Shown here: positions 1 to 6,453 of the stretch, piece after piece
Position numbering within the stretch: position 1 is the stretch's first letter
Layout: the number at the start of each line of letters is the position of its first letter
Source: CAYVMN01 sp043808585
GTDB taxonomy: Bacteria > Desulfobacterota > DSM-4660 > Desulfatiglandales > Desulfatiglandaceae
Assembly (NCBI GenBank): GCA_043808585.1
Contig: JAZDES010000038.1
Span: 1-7,449 of the forward strand
DNA: 7,449 bases
Direction: 5' to 3'
The notes under the pieces: generated by a model
What the model was told of the DNA's origin: nothing
The model's database searches: none
The model's input: the letters and a program-made list of their open reading frames with translations, nothing else
Position numbers and translations under genes: made by a program

Positions 1-1
1 T

Positions 2-55
2 GTTCAGAGCGAGATTGTCCGGAGCGTCTATCTAGGAGAGAATTTCACTTTATGA
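2..55 (+). CDS. lptB: C-terminal end of an LptB-like ABC transporter ATPase (partial)
   Basis: The open frame enters from the left edge and stops at TGA 53-55. The last 17 residues read VQSEIVRSVYLGENFTL, which fits the conserved C-terminal tail of LptB (typically ..VRRVYLGE.F.L). LptB is the cytoplasmic ATPase that powers lipopolysaccharide export through the LptB2FGC complex. lptB directly upstream of rpoN is a well-known arrangement in proteobacteria, and the gap to rpoN here is only 31 bases. Only the tail is visible, so no Walker or signature motif can be checked. The call rests on the tail sequence plus position. Confidence 0.72.
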   Translation, partial: VQSEIVRSVYLGENFTL

Positions 56-86
56 TTTTTCATCCAGGGATGACGATCTTTTTGCC

Positions 87-1529
87 ATGGCTTTAGAATT
101 GAGACAAACAGTGAGCCTCGCTCAGCAGCTCATCATGACCCCCCAGCTGCAGCAGGCCATCAAGCTATTGCAGCTATCCAAGCTTGAGCTGATAGAAAAC
201 ATCTCTCAGGAGATGGAATTAAACCCAGTCTTGGAAGATCTGGGGATGGGCGAAACAGATGATATTGACATCACCCCTGAAGAGGAGAAAGGCGACCCGA
301 GGCAGGAGCTTACTGAGGTTCATGAGGTGAGGGTTGAGGAGCGCGCAAGGGATGATGTAGACTGGGAAAGCTACATCTCCGAATACAATACGGAATGGGG
401 TACGACACCTTATGAAGATAAAGAGCTTCCACAAATGGAAAATATTATGGCGACAGGGACAAGTCTCTCATCGCACCTCATGTGGCAGCTGAACTTGAGC
501 AATCTTGACGACGAACAGAAAGAGATTGTGGCTCACATTATTGGAAATCTGGATGAGAATGGTTACTTGGACGTTCCCGTCGAAGAGACAGCCCGTATTA
601 CAGGATATGGACTGGATAAGGTACTTGCAACACTTGAACTCATCCAGACCTTTGATCCCGTGGGCGTAGCTGCCCGAGACATGAAGGAATGTCTTCTCAT
701 ACAGACCAGATTCCACAACCTCGGGGGGACGGTTGTCGAGAAGATAATCAAGGACTACCTGGGAGACCTTGAGGGCAGGAAATACGATCGGATAGCCAAA
801 GTGCTGTCTATACCTCTCAGCGAGGTTCTATGGGCCTTATCAGTGATCCAGGGGATGGATCCAAAGCCTGGCAGGAGTTACTCTGATGAACAGACAATAT
901 ACATCACCCCTGATATATATGTCTTCAAGGCCGGAGATGACTATGAAATTGTGCAGAATGAGGACGGCCTTCCAAAACTGAGGGTCAGTCCTTATTACAA
1001 AGAGATCCTCCGGAGAAGGGACTCTTTGTCCGAAAATGCCAGGGCATATATCCAGGAGAAACTGAGATCTGCCGCCTGGTTGATAAAAAGCATCCACCAA
1101 CGCCAGAGGACCATATACAGGGTCACAGAAAGCATCGTGCGTTTTCAAAGGAACTTCCTCGAAAATGGGATCACCCACCTGAAGCCGCTTGTCCTCAGGG
1201 ATGTGGCTGAAGACATTCAAATGCATGAGTCCACTGTGAGCAGGGCCACTACAAACAAATACGTGCATACGCCCCAGGGGCTTTTTGAGCTTAAATTCTT
1301 CTTTAATAGCTCGATCAAGAGCTTTCGGGGAGATGCCGTGGCATCGGAGAGTGTTAAGGAGCATATGCGTAACATCGTCAAATCGGAAAAAAAGGAAAAA
1401 CCGTTCAGCGATGAACAGCTTGTAGACATCTTGGCAGGCCTTAATATCAAGGTTGCCCGTCGAACGGTCGCCAAGTATCGGGAGTCGATGGGCATACTTC
1501 CTTCAAGCAAGAGGAAAAACCCCTTTTAG
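87..1529 (+). CDS. rpoN: RNA polymerase sigma-54 factor RpoN
   Basis: This is the alternative sigma factor that directs RNA polymerase to -24/-12 promoters and needs AAA+ enhancer-binding activators. At 480 aa it is of usual family length. Region I at residues 1-50 is the Gln/Leu-rich activator-response segment (LRQTVSLAQQLIMTPQLQQAIKLLQ). An acidic region II lies at about 50-110, and the core-binding domain runs from about 115 to 300. The DNA-binding helix-turn-helix around residues 365-390 contains MHESTVSRAT, and the diagnostic RpoN box ARRTVAKYRE is at 457-466. The ATG at 87 gives the conserved N-terminus. The upstream Shine-Dalgarno is weak (AGGGA near 66-70), so coupling to the upstream lptB-like gene is plausible. 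hpf follows after 43 bases. All key elements are intact. Confidence 0.98.
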   Translation: MALELRQTVSLAQQLIMTPQLQQAIKLLQLSKLELIENISQEMELNPVLEDLGMGETDDIDITPEEEKGDPRQELTEVHEVRVEERARDDVDWESYISEYNTEWGTTPYEDKELPQMENIMATGTSLSSHLMWQLNLSNLDDEQKEIVAHIIGNLDENGYLDVPVEETARITGYGLDKVLATLELIQTFDPVGVAARDMKECLLIQTRFHNLGGTVVEKIIKDYLGDLEGRKYDRIAKVLSIPLSEVLWALSVIQGMDPKPGRSYSDEQTIYITPDIYVFKAGDDYEIVQNEDGLPKLRVSPYYKEILRRRDSLSENARAYIQEKLRSAAWLIKSIHQRQRTIYRVTESIVRFQRNFLENGITHLKPLVLRDVAEDIQMHESTVSRATTNKYVHTPQGLFELKFFFNSSIKSFRGDAVASESVKEHMRNIVKSEKKEKPFSDEQLVDILAGLNIKVARRTVAKYRESMGILPSSKRKNPF

Positions 1530-1558
1530 CTACTTTCAGCGCTGAATTACGATTATCT

Positions 1559-1567
1559 GGAGGGAGG
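1559..1567 (+). promoter_or_regulatory. Strong ribosome binding site for hpf
   Basis: GGAGGGAGG lies 5 bases before the ATG at 1573. It fixes the hpf start and predicts efficient translation. Confidence 0.75.
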
Positions 1568-1572
1568 ATTGT

Positions 1573-2112
1573 ATGGATATTACCGTGACATTCAGACATA
1601 CTGAACCTATAGAAAGTTTGAAGACCTATGCTGAAGACAAACTGTCCAAAATAAGGAAATACTTAGACTCTCCCGCGGAAGCTCACGTGGTGTTAACCGT
1701 TGAGAAATTCAGACACCAGGCGGACGTGATGATTAGCGTGGATGGAACCCTGGTAAAGGCGGTTGAAGAGACAGGCGATATGTATTCGGCAATTGACCAG
1801 GTTATGGATAAGATTGAAACGCAGGTCAAGAGGCACCTATCCAAGATAAGGAGTCGCCGACCGGAGGCCCCCAAGAGTGAAGATAAGATGGAGATTGACG
1901 AGGCAGATGAGGTCTCAGCATTTGCAGGGGAACACCCACTGATAGAGGTTGAGAAGATGATCGCCAAACCCATGGACCCAGAGGAAGCTGCAATGCAGCT
2001 CAGTGTCTTGCGACATGACTTCCTTGTCTTCAGGAATTCAAAATCCAGAGAGATCAACGTAATCTATAGGCGAAAGGACGGTAATCTCGGACTCATTGAG
2101 CCAGCGAACTAA
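1573..2112 (+). CDS. hpf: Long-form ribosome hibernation promoting factor (HPF/RaiA family)
   Basis: The protein binds the 30S decoding centre in slow-growing or starved cells and inactivates ribosomes. The N-terminal S30AE domain at residues 1-100 starts MDITVTFRHTEP and includes the helix with DKLSKIRKYL. An acidic linker follows (about 101-130). The C-terminal domain from about 135 to 177 (EEAAMQLSVLRHDFLVFRN, then VIYRRKDGNLGLIEP) is the dimerisation module of long HPF. At 179 aa it therefore belongs to the long class, which forms 100S dimers without a separate RMF; enteric HPF is about 95 aa. An ATG with a strong Shine-Dalgarno sequence fixes the start. Its place between rpoN and ptsN is the classical rpoN operon order. 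Confidence 0.96.
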   Translation: MDITVTFRHTEPIESLKTYAEDKLSKIRKYLDSPAEAHVVLTVEKFRHQADVMISVDGTLVKAVEETGDMYSAIDQVMDKIETQVKRHLSKIRSRRPEAPKSEDKMEIDEADEVSAFAGEHPLIEVEKMIAKPMDPEEAAMQLSVLRHDFLVFRNSKSREINVIYRRKDGNLGLIEPAN

Positions 2113-2113
2113 T

Positions 2114-2133
2114 CCCCTTGGTTTTGAAAGGGG
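2114..2133 (+). other. Small hairpin in the hpf-ptsN gap
   Basis: CCCCTT (2114-2119) can pair with AAGGGG (2128-2133) across an 8-base loop, directly after the hpf stop. No T-run follows, so it is not a standard intrinsic terminator. It could be an mRNA processing or stability element. The stem is only 6 bp and may be chance. Confidence 0.35.
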
Positions 2134-2178
2134 TGGCCTTGAGTCGAGACAAATCGTTCTATTTTTTGGGCTGATTTA

Positions 2179-2640
2179 GTGAAACTTCGGGACATCATAC
2201 AAGAACACAACATCATACCAGACCTGAAGGCCAAGGATAAGAAAGGTGTTTTGGAAGAACTGGCCCAAGTAATATCAGATCATGAGCCTTCAATAGACAA
2301 AAGGGCCCTTGTGAAGGTTCTGGTGGAGAGGGAGCGCCTTGGAACGACGGGTATCGGTGACGGCGTCGCCATTCCGCACGGGAAACTGAAAGGCGTTGGT
2401 CGTCCTATTATTTCGTTCGGGAGGAGTAAGGCTGGGCTCGACTTTGAGTCAATCGATAAACAGCCTGTCTACCTCTTCTTCCTTCTCCTAGCTCCAGACA
2501 ATTCTTCTGGCATCCACTTGCAGGTCTTGGCAAAAATAGCCAAAATGCTGAAGAGCAGCTCGTTTAGAAAGAGACTAATGGAGATCGGAACCAGAAAGGA
2601 GCTTTACCAGACGATCGTTCGGGCGGACGATGAATATTGA
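2179..2640 (+). CDS. ptsN: Nitrogen-type PTS phosphocarrier EIIA-Ntr
   Basis: This is a PTS EIIA domain of the fructose/mannitol fold that acts in the cytoplasm as a phosphorylation-dependent regulator rather than in sugar uptake. In enterics it controls K+ transport and sensor kinases. The 153-aa chain has the family start MKLRDIIQEHNII and the phospho-acceptor motif GDGVAIPHGKL with His67. The conserved C-terminal half contains FFLLLAPDNSSGIHLQVLAKIAKML. The start is GTG at 2179; an in-frame stop at 2140-2142 and the lack of another good start make this the best choice, although only a weak GGG precedes it. The gene lies 66 bases after hpf, as in classical rpoN operons. No HPr or EI gene is in the window, so the phosphate donor must be encoded elsewhere. 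Confidence 0.95.
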   Translation: MKLRDIIQEHNIIPDLKAKDKKGVLEELAQVISDHEPSIDKRALVKVLVERERLGTTGIGDGVAIPHGKLKGVGRPIISFGRSKAGLDFESIDKQPVYLFFLLLAPDNSSGIHLQVLAKIAKMLKSSSFRKRLMEIGTRKELYQTIVRADDEY

Positions 2641-2667
2641 ACATCGTGAAAAAAGGCCGGTGAACCT

Positions 2668-3063
2668 ATGATAGGATTGCTAATTATTTCTCACTGTGAT
2701 TTGGGAAAGGAGTTTTTGAACGCCGCTGAACTTATTGTGGGCCGGCTGGAGTTCGCAGACTCCATCTCTATTACCGAGACATCACAGAGTGAGGAATTGT
2801 TAAAGAGCATTGGTGAGAAGATTAAGGGCCTTGATCAGGGCCAAGGGGTCCTCGTCCTAACAGATATGTTCGGAGGCACCCCTTCCAACCTGAGCCTCTC
2901 TTTCTTAAAGGAGCAAATGGTTGAGGTCTTGACCGGCGTCAATTTACCCATGGTCATTGCAGTTGCGCAGGATCGGGCAAGACTGACATTGGGTGAACTT
3001 GGTGAAAAGGCAGAGCAGGCAGGCAGGAGGAGCATTGCCATGGCAGGAAAACTGCTGAAATAG
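2668..3063 (+). CDS. Stand-alone PTS EIIA domain of the mannose family
   Basis: This 131-aa protein is a single EIIA-Man domain, like the N-terminal domain of ManX. It starts MIGLLIISHCDLGKEF, where His9 aligns with the phospho-acceptor His10 of E. coli EIIAB-Man. It also carries the family motif DMFGGTPSNLS around residues 66-76. No EIIB domain or membrane EIIC/EIID is fused or adjacent, so a transport role is unlikely. Stand-alone EIIA-Man proteins next to rpoN/ptsN in Deltaproteobacteria are generally regarded as regulatory PTS outputs. The ATG at 2668 lies 27 bases after ptsN and has only a weak Shine-Dalgarno sequence. rapZ, often found between these two genes, is absent. The rimI-like gene begins 2 bases after the stop, which suggests coupled translation. 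Confidence 0.92.
   Translation: MIGLLIISHCDLGKEFLNAAELIVGRLEFADSISITETSQSEELLKSIGEKIKGLDQGQGVLVLTDMFGGTPSNLSLSFLKEQMVEVLTGVNLPMVIAVAQDRARLTLGELGEKAEQAGRRSIAMAGKLLK
3041..3056 (+). promoter_or_regulatory. Sigma-54 (-24/-12) promoter-like site inside the 3' end of the EIIA gene
   Basis: TGGCAGG-N4-CTGCT has the invariant GG and GC at exactly the sigma-54 spacing (GG-N10-GC, 3042-3043 and 3054-3055). Compared with TGGCACG-N4-TTGCA it departs at the C before the last G of the -24 element and the first T of the -12 element; the final A is T, which fits the usual A/T there. Transcription would begin near 3067, at the first codon of the rimI-like gene, so it could only serve later genes such as gap. 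It lies in coding sequence and may be chance. No activator site was identified. Confidence 0.25.
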
Positions 3064-3065
3064 GA

Positions 3066-3575
3066 ATGATCTCCGTCGAACGAGTAACTGTAGAGAACTT
3101 TCAGCGGTTTCAAGGTGCTATTCTATGGGTGGAAAGGCGTTCTTTTCCGTCTCCGTGGATCCTAAAGTCCTTTGAAGAGGAGATAAAGAGACCTGTCTCC
3201 CAAATGTGGGTGTTATTAGTAGATGGAGAACTTGGGGGGTATATCTGCTTCTGGGTCGTTGGAGGTGAGGTTCACTTGATGAATGTTGCTGTTCACCCGA
3301 AGAGGAGGAGAAGAGGCCTTGGAGGACGCCTGCTGGAGAAAATGATAGAAGTGGGCGAAACCGAAGGTGCTGAGATGGCCTGGTTGGAGGTTAGACCCTC
3401 AAATGTCGTTGCCAGGGCCTTATATAAAAAAGCGGGATTCAGTGAAGTAGGCTTAAGGCCCAATTATTATAGAGAAACCAATGAGGATGCCATAATTATG
3501 TCACGCTCATTGGTAGCTGAAAGTACCGGATACTCTTCCCCTGGGATTTCACAGTGTGCCATTCAAGAGCAATGA
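3066..3575 (+). CDS. rimI: RimI-type GNAT N-acetyltransferase
   Basis: This GNAT-fold enzyme transfers acetyl from acetyl-CoA to protein N-termini; in E. coli RimI modifies ribosomal protein S18. The acetyl-CoA motif A lies at residues 76-88 (VHPKRRRRGLGGR, with the R-x-x-G-x-G core). LEVRPSN places Glu108, and ALYKKAGF places Tyr120, at the positions of the catalytic Glu103 and Tyr115 of E. coli RimI. RPNYY and EDAIIMSR are also RimI signatures. At 169 aa it exceeds the usual length of about 150 because of a tail of about 20 residues (148-169) with no recognised motif. The ATG at 3066 is 2 bases after the EIIA stop, with AGGA too close to be ideal, so translation is probably coupled. Substrate assignment by similarity is tentative. 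Confidence 0.88.
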   Translation: MISVERVTVENFQRFQGAILWVERRSFPSPWILKSFEEEIKRPVSQMWVLLVDGELGGYICFWVVGGEVHLMNVAVHPKRRRRGLGGRLLEKMIEVGETEGAEMAWLEVRPSNVVARALYKKAGFSEVGLRPNYYRETNEDAIIMSRSLVAESTGYSSPGISQCAIQEQ

Positions 3576-3580
3576 GGAGG
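3576..3580 (+). promoter_or_regulatory. Ribosome binding site for gap
   Basis: GGAGG follows directly after the rimI stop codon and sits 6 bases before the gap ATG, which fixes the start. Confidence 0.75.
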
Positions 3581-3586
3581 TAAGAG

Positions 3587-4585
3587 ATGTCATTGAAAGT
3601 GGCTATCAACGGATTTGGACGGATTGGGAGGATGGTCTTAAGGGCTGGGATTGGTAATGGAGATATTGACTTCCTGGCAATAAATGACCTCACAGATCCT
3701 CAAACGCTTGCCCACCTGTTGAAATATGACTCGGTTCATGGTCGCCTTGAGGGAGATATCTCGTCAACCGACAATTCTATAGTAGTCAATGGTAAAGAGA
3801 TCCAGATATACTCAGAGAGGGATCCTGGCAGATTACCCTGGCTGAAGCTGGGTGTTGAGACGGTCTTTGAATGTACCGGTCTATTCAGGGATCGGGAGAA
3901 GGCCTCGGCCCACCTTGAAGCAGGGGCCAAGAAGGTCATAATTTCGGCGCCGGCAAAGGGACCTGACCTGACGGTAGTTATGGGGGTGAACCATCATGAA
4001 TATGACGGAAAAAAACACCATATCGTCTCAAACGCCTCCTGCACCACAAATTGTCTTGCTCCGGTCTGTAAGGTTCTATTAGTGAACTTTGGAATTGAAA
4101 AGGGGCTTATGACCACTACTCATGCCTACACCGGGGACCAACGTCTGCTGGATTTCCCTCACAAGGATCTCAGAAGGGCTCGCGCCGCTGCTTTATCCAT
4201 GATCCCAACCACAACGGGTGCTGCAAAGGCGGTTTCCCTGGTGCTTCCCCAGTTGGAGGGGAAATTGAATGGGATGGCTATACGGGTGCCGACTCCGAAT
4301 GTATCTGTGGTGGACCTTGTTGCTCAACTGACGAGACCGGCTACCGTGGATCAAATCAACACTGCCATGAAGGAAGCCTCCCAGACTGACCTGAAGGGGA
4401 TCCTGGCATTGAGCAACGAGCCGCTCGTCTCTATTGACTTCAACGGCAGCCTTGTCTCCTCTACTGTGGATGGGCTATCAACCATGGCAATCGGCGATAT
4501 GGTCAAGGTCCTGGCCTGGTATGATAACGAGGTGGGGTATTCCCACCGAATGGTCGACCTGGCCATACATATGGCAACCGGTTAG
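3587..4585 (+). CDS. gap: NAD-type glyceraldehyde-3-phosphate dehydrogenase
   Basis: This enzyme interconverts glyceraldehyde 3-phosphate and 1,3-bisphosphoglycerate in glycolysis and gluconeogenesis, as a cytoplasmic tetramer. The 332 aa are full length. The Rossmann motif NGFGRIGR is at residues 8-15. The acidic AINDLTD segment after the second strand indicates preference for NAD over NADP. The catalytic site SNASCTTN has Cys152, and His179 in THAYTG is its base partner. PHKDLRRARAAA forms the S-loop, preceded by Phe where Leu, Ala or Gly is common. WYDNEVGYS closes the family signature. The preceding GGAGG sets the start. It follows the rimI-like gene by 11 bases, and tpiA comes next after 68 bases without an intervening pgk. 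Confidence 0.97.
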   Translation: MSLKVAINGFGRIGRMVLRAGIGNGDIDFLAINDLTDPQTLAHLLKYDSVHGRLEGDISSTDNSIVVNGKEIQIYSERDPGRLPWLKLGVETVFECTGLFRDREKASAHLEAGAKKVIISAPAKGPDLTVVMGVNHHEYDGKKHHIVSNASCTTNCLAPVCKVLLVNFGIEKGLMTTTHAYTGDQRLLDFPHKDLRRARAAALSMIPTTTGAAKAVSLVLPQLEGKLNGMAIRVPTPNVSVVDLVAQLTRPATVDQINTAMKEASQTDLKGILALSNEPLVSIDFNGSLVSSTVDGLSTMAIGDMVKVLAWYDNEVGYSHRMVDLAIHMATG

Positions 4586-4641
4586 TCCTGTACCTCACTT
4601 CCTGCCCACGGTGCATCGAACCATAATACCTTTTGCGAAAT

Positions 4642-4646
4642 GGGAG
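4642..4646 (+). promoter_or_regulatory. Ribosome binding site supporting the tpiA start at 4654
   Basis: GGGAG lies 7 bases before ATG 4654 and 10 before ATG 4657. It argues against the in-frame TTG at 4633, which has no Shine-Dalgarno and would add seven non-conserved residues. Confidence 0.55.
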
Positions 4647-4653
4647 ATTCCGG

Positions 4654-5424
4654 ATGATGAAAAGGCGACCTCTGATTGCCGGCAACTGGAAGATGAACTT
4701 GAGCATTGATGATTCCGTTAAGCTCGTGCAGCGGATCGCAGCCGTGATGGATCAAGTGGAAGGAGTTGAGGTGCTGGTAGCTCCTCCCTTTACGGCCCTT
4801 AGCGCTGTCATGGGGGCGATCGGAAAATCCAGGATTCTCTTGGGCGCACAAAATATGCACTGGGAGATGAGCGGTGCATACACGGGCGAGATTTCAGGAA
4901 CGATGCTCCGGGAGGCCGGGTGCACCCACGTGATCGTTGGTCATTCAGAGAGGAGGGGCCTCTTCAACGAGTCAAGCGAGATGATCGATCTCAAGGTAAA
5001 GGCTGCATCTCTCCTGGGTCTCGTCCCTATCCTGTGTATAGGTGAAACCCTCGAGCAAAGAGAGGCGGGCCAGACATTTGGGGTAATTAGGGAGCAACTG
5101 GATATTTCTTTGAATAGTTACAGGATGGATGGGCTGATGCCCCCTTCCACCATCTTGGCCTATGAGCCTGTGTGGGCGATCGGCACAGGCAGGACCGCCA
5201 CTCCCCGGCAGGCTCAGGAGGTCCACCGATTTGTTCGAGAGTGGATCGAGAAGAATTTTGATCCAGGAACCGCATCCCAGGTTCGAATACTTTATGGAGG
5301 AAGTGTAAAACCTGACAATATAGCAGATCTTATGTCAGAGGACGACATCGATGGGGCACTGGTGGGCGGAGCCAGTCTCCAGGCAGATCATTTTATTCAA
5401 ATAATTCGTTTTGATAAATGCTGA
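4654..5424 (+). CDS. tpiA: Triosephosphate isomerase
   Basis: This enzyme interconverts dihydroxyacetone phosphate and glyceraldehyde 3-phosphate, the substrate of the adjacent GAPDH. From ATG 4654 the protein is 256 aa, normal for the family. The N-terminus PLIAGNWKMN places the substrate-binding Lys at residue 13. VIVGHSERR gives the electrophilic His97, and AYEPVWAIGTGRTAT gives the catalytic base Glu171 followed by the mobile loop 6. The phosphate-binding turns LYGGSVKP and LVGGASL are near the C-terminus. Two adjacent ATGs (4654, 4657) are possible starts. The spacing from gap and the shared direction suggest one transcript. The usual followers of tpiA, such as secG, are replaced here by pgl. 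Confidence 0.97.
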   Translation: MMKRRPLIAGNWKMNLSIDDSVKLVQRIAAVMDQVEGVEVLVAPPFTALSAVMGAIGKSRILLGAQNMHWEMSGAYTGEISGTMLREAGCTHVIVGHSERRGLFNESSEMIDLKVKAASLLGLVPILCIGETLEQREAGQTFGVIREQLDISLNSYRMDGLMPPSTILAYEPVWAIGTGRTATPRQAQEVHRFVREWIEKNFDPGTASQVRILYGGSVKPDNIADLMSEDDIDGALVGGASLQADHFIQIIRFDKC

Positions 5425-5483
5425 TCCCTTGTCGCCTTCCCAAGTAGCGTTAACCATATGAAGCCTTGACCGAGGATTTTTCC

Positions 5484-5500
5484 TTTAGACCTGGCCTAAA
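5484..5500. promoter_or_regulatory. Near-perfect 17-bp dyad upstream of pgl (possible operator or hairpin)
   Basis: TTTAGACCTGGCCTAAA reads almost the same on both strands, with one mismatched symmetric pair (A5489 against C5495) around a central T at 5492. It ends 19 bases before ATG 5520. The short symmetric form suits a repressor half-site pair; as RNA only the TTTAG/CTAAA stem would be stable. No regulator gene lies nearby to assign it to. Confidence 0.4.
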
Positions 5501-5519
5501 CGAACAGAAATCCTCCCCA

Positions 5520-6272
5520 ATGATTGGCAAGCCTCAAATGATCATCGAGGATAACCCGGCTGAGGTAGCCTTTACGGCAGCCAAGATCTTTACCGTTTCG
5601 TGTAGAGAATCAATTTCCGATCGAGGACATTTTGCAGTGGCCCTTACGGGCGGCACTACCCCCAGACCGCTTCACAGGATGTTAGGAAAAGAGCCATATC
5701 GATCCGAGATTCAATGGGACAAGACCGATATATTCTGGGTTGACGAACGGTGCGTCTCTGAGCATAACCCGGCCAGCAATTATGGCGTCGCCAAAGTTGA
5801 CTTCCTCGACAGGGTCCCCATTCCTCGGAGGCGGATACATCCCGTGCCGTACCGAATTCCTCCAGAGGAAGCGGCCTCAAGCTACGAGGCAGAGCTAATG
5901 GATTCCTTTGGCATAAAAAGGGGAGAATTTCCAACCTTTGATCTGATATTTCTGGGAGTGGGCGAAGATGGTCACGTAGCCTCTCTCTTTCCAGGCGAAT
6001 CGTCATCAGATGAAGGGGATCGGTTAACCAAGGCGGTCACTGGGGGTGATCCTTATCTCCCCCGCATTACCATGACTTACCCTGTCCTAAACCACGCAAA
6101 GCGAATCGTATTCTTGGCTACAGGTGCGAAAAAGGCTCCGATTCTAAAGGCCGTATTCGAAGACAGCCAGGTTCTTGTGCCAGCCAAAAGGGTATGGACG
6201 TCAAATGGGAAATCGGCATGGATCATCGACAGGGATGCTGGCTCACTGCTGTCAGAGGAGACATTCCAATAG
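5520..6272 (+). CDS. pgl: 6-phosphogluconolactonase (DevB/SOL type)
   Basis: This cytoplasmic enzyme hydrolyses 6-phosphogluconolactone to 6-phosphogluconate, the second step of the oxidative pentose phosphate pathway. Visible motifs, numbered from 5520, are the phosphate-binding ALTGGTTP around residues 41-48, WVDER at 73-77, and LGVGEDGHVASLFPG around 146-160 with the likely catalytic His152. YPVLNHAKRIVFLATG follows. These separate it from the related NagB deaminases. The start is uncertain: TTG 5466 would give 268 aa, ATG 5520 gives 250 and ATG 5538 gives 244. None has a clear Shine-Dalgarno. I chose 5520 because family homology begins near residue 7 and the segment before it contains a dyad. 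No zwf is present in the window. Confidence 0.93.
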   Translation: MIGKPQMIIEDNPAEVAFTAAKIFTVSCRESISDRGHFAVALTGGTTPRPLHRMLGKEPYRSEIQWDKTDIFWVDERCVSEHNPASNYGVAKVDFLDRVPIPRRRIHPVPYRIPPEEAASSYEAELMDSFGIKRGEFPTFDLIFLGVGEDGHVASLFPGESSSDEGDRLTKAVTGGDPYLPRITMTYPVLNHAKRIVFLATGAKKAPILKAVFEDSQVLVPAKRVWTSNGKSAWIIDRDAGSLLSEETFQ

Positions 6273-6280
6273 GTTTTAAC

Positions 6281-6310
6281 TTGAGACGGCTTTTTCCCTT
6301 GACCTATATT
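6281..6310 (+). promoter_or_regulatory. Candidate sigma-70 promoter P1 for the cold-shock gene
   Basis: TTGAGA (6281-6286) and TATATT (6305-6310) each match the consensus at 5 of 6 positions, separated by 18 bases. It begins 8 bases after the pgl stop and predicts a leader of about 137 nt before the TTG start of csp, similar in kind to long cspA leaders. Confidence 0.55.
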
Positions 6311-6328
6311 AGAGCTATGGCTTATCCT
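6299..6328 (+). promoter_or_regulatory. Overlapping candidate sigma-70 promoter P2
   Basis: TTGACC (6299-6304) matches 5 of 6 and TATCCT (6323-6328) matches 4 of 6, with 18 bases between them. It overlaps P1 and would give a leader about 18 nt shorter. It is weaker than P1 and may be a second or alternative start. Confidence 0.35.
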
Positions 6329-6368
6329 GAGAGGGATAATGGCCTGGCCGCACTCGCGGATCGGTTCT

Positions 6369-6398
6369 GCCCTGAAGGATTCTTTCCTTTGCGGGGGC
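6369..6398 (+). other. Potential hairpin in the csp leader
   Basis: AAGGA (6375-6379) pairs with TCCTT (6385-6389) over a 5-base loop, and GCCC (6369-6372) can close with GGGC (6395-6398) around an internal loop. Structured leaders control temperature-dependent translation in cspA-type genes; whether this one does is inference. Confidence 0.3.
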
Positions 6399-6437
6399 GG
6401 CGACCCTACGGTGGGGATCATTAGAGATTTATTTTTG

Positions 6438-6446
6438 AAAGGAGGT
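6438..6446 (+). promoter_or_regulatory. Consensus-perfect Shine-Dalgarno for csp
   Basis: AAAGGAGGT is a full complement to the 16S rRNA tail. It is placed 7 bases before TTG 6454 and decides this non-ATG start. Confidence 0.85.
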
Positions 6447-6453
6447 CAGTGCT

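Noticed and set aside
840..1364. Long minus-strand frame (174 codons) opposite rpoN.
   Set aside because: Lies entirely within conserved rpoN coding sequence; a shadow of its codon pattern.
2139..2165. Possible promoter before ptsN (TTGAGT and TATTTT).
   Set aside because: Spacer is only 15 bases and the -10 matches 4 of 6; too weak to list as a feature.
4434..4709. Plus-strand frame of 91 codons spanning the gap end and tpiA start.
   Set aside because: Overlaps two certain genes in another frame; not a pgk remnant and no recognised motif.
6194..6424. Plus-strand frame of 76 codons overlapping the pgl end and the csp leader.
   Set aside because: Overlaps a well-supported gene in another frame and then the promoter/leader region; no ribosome binding site or family likeness.
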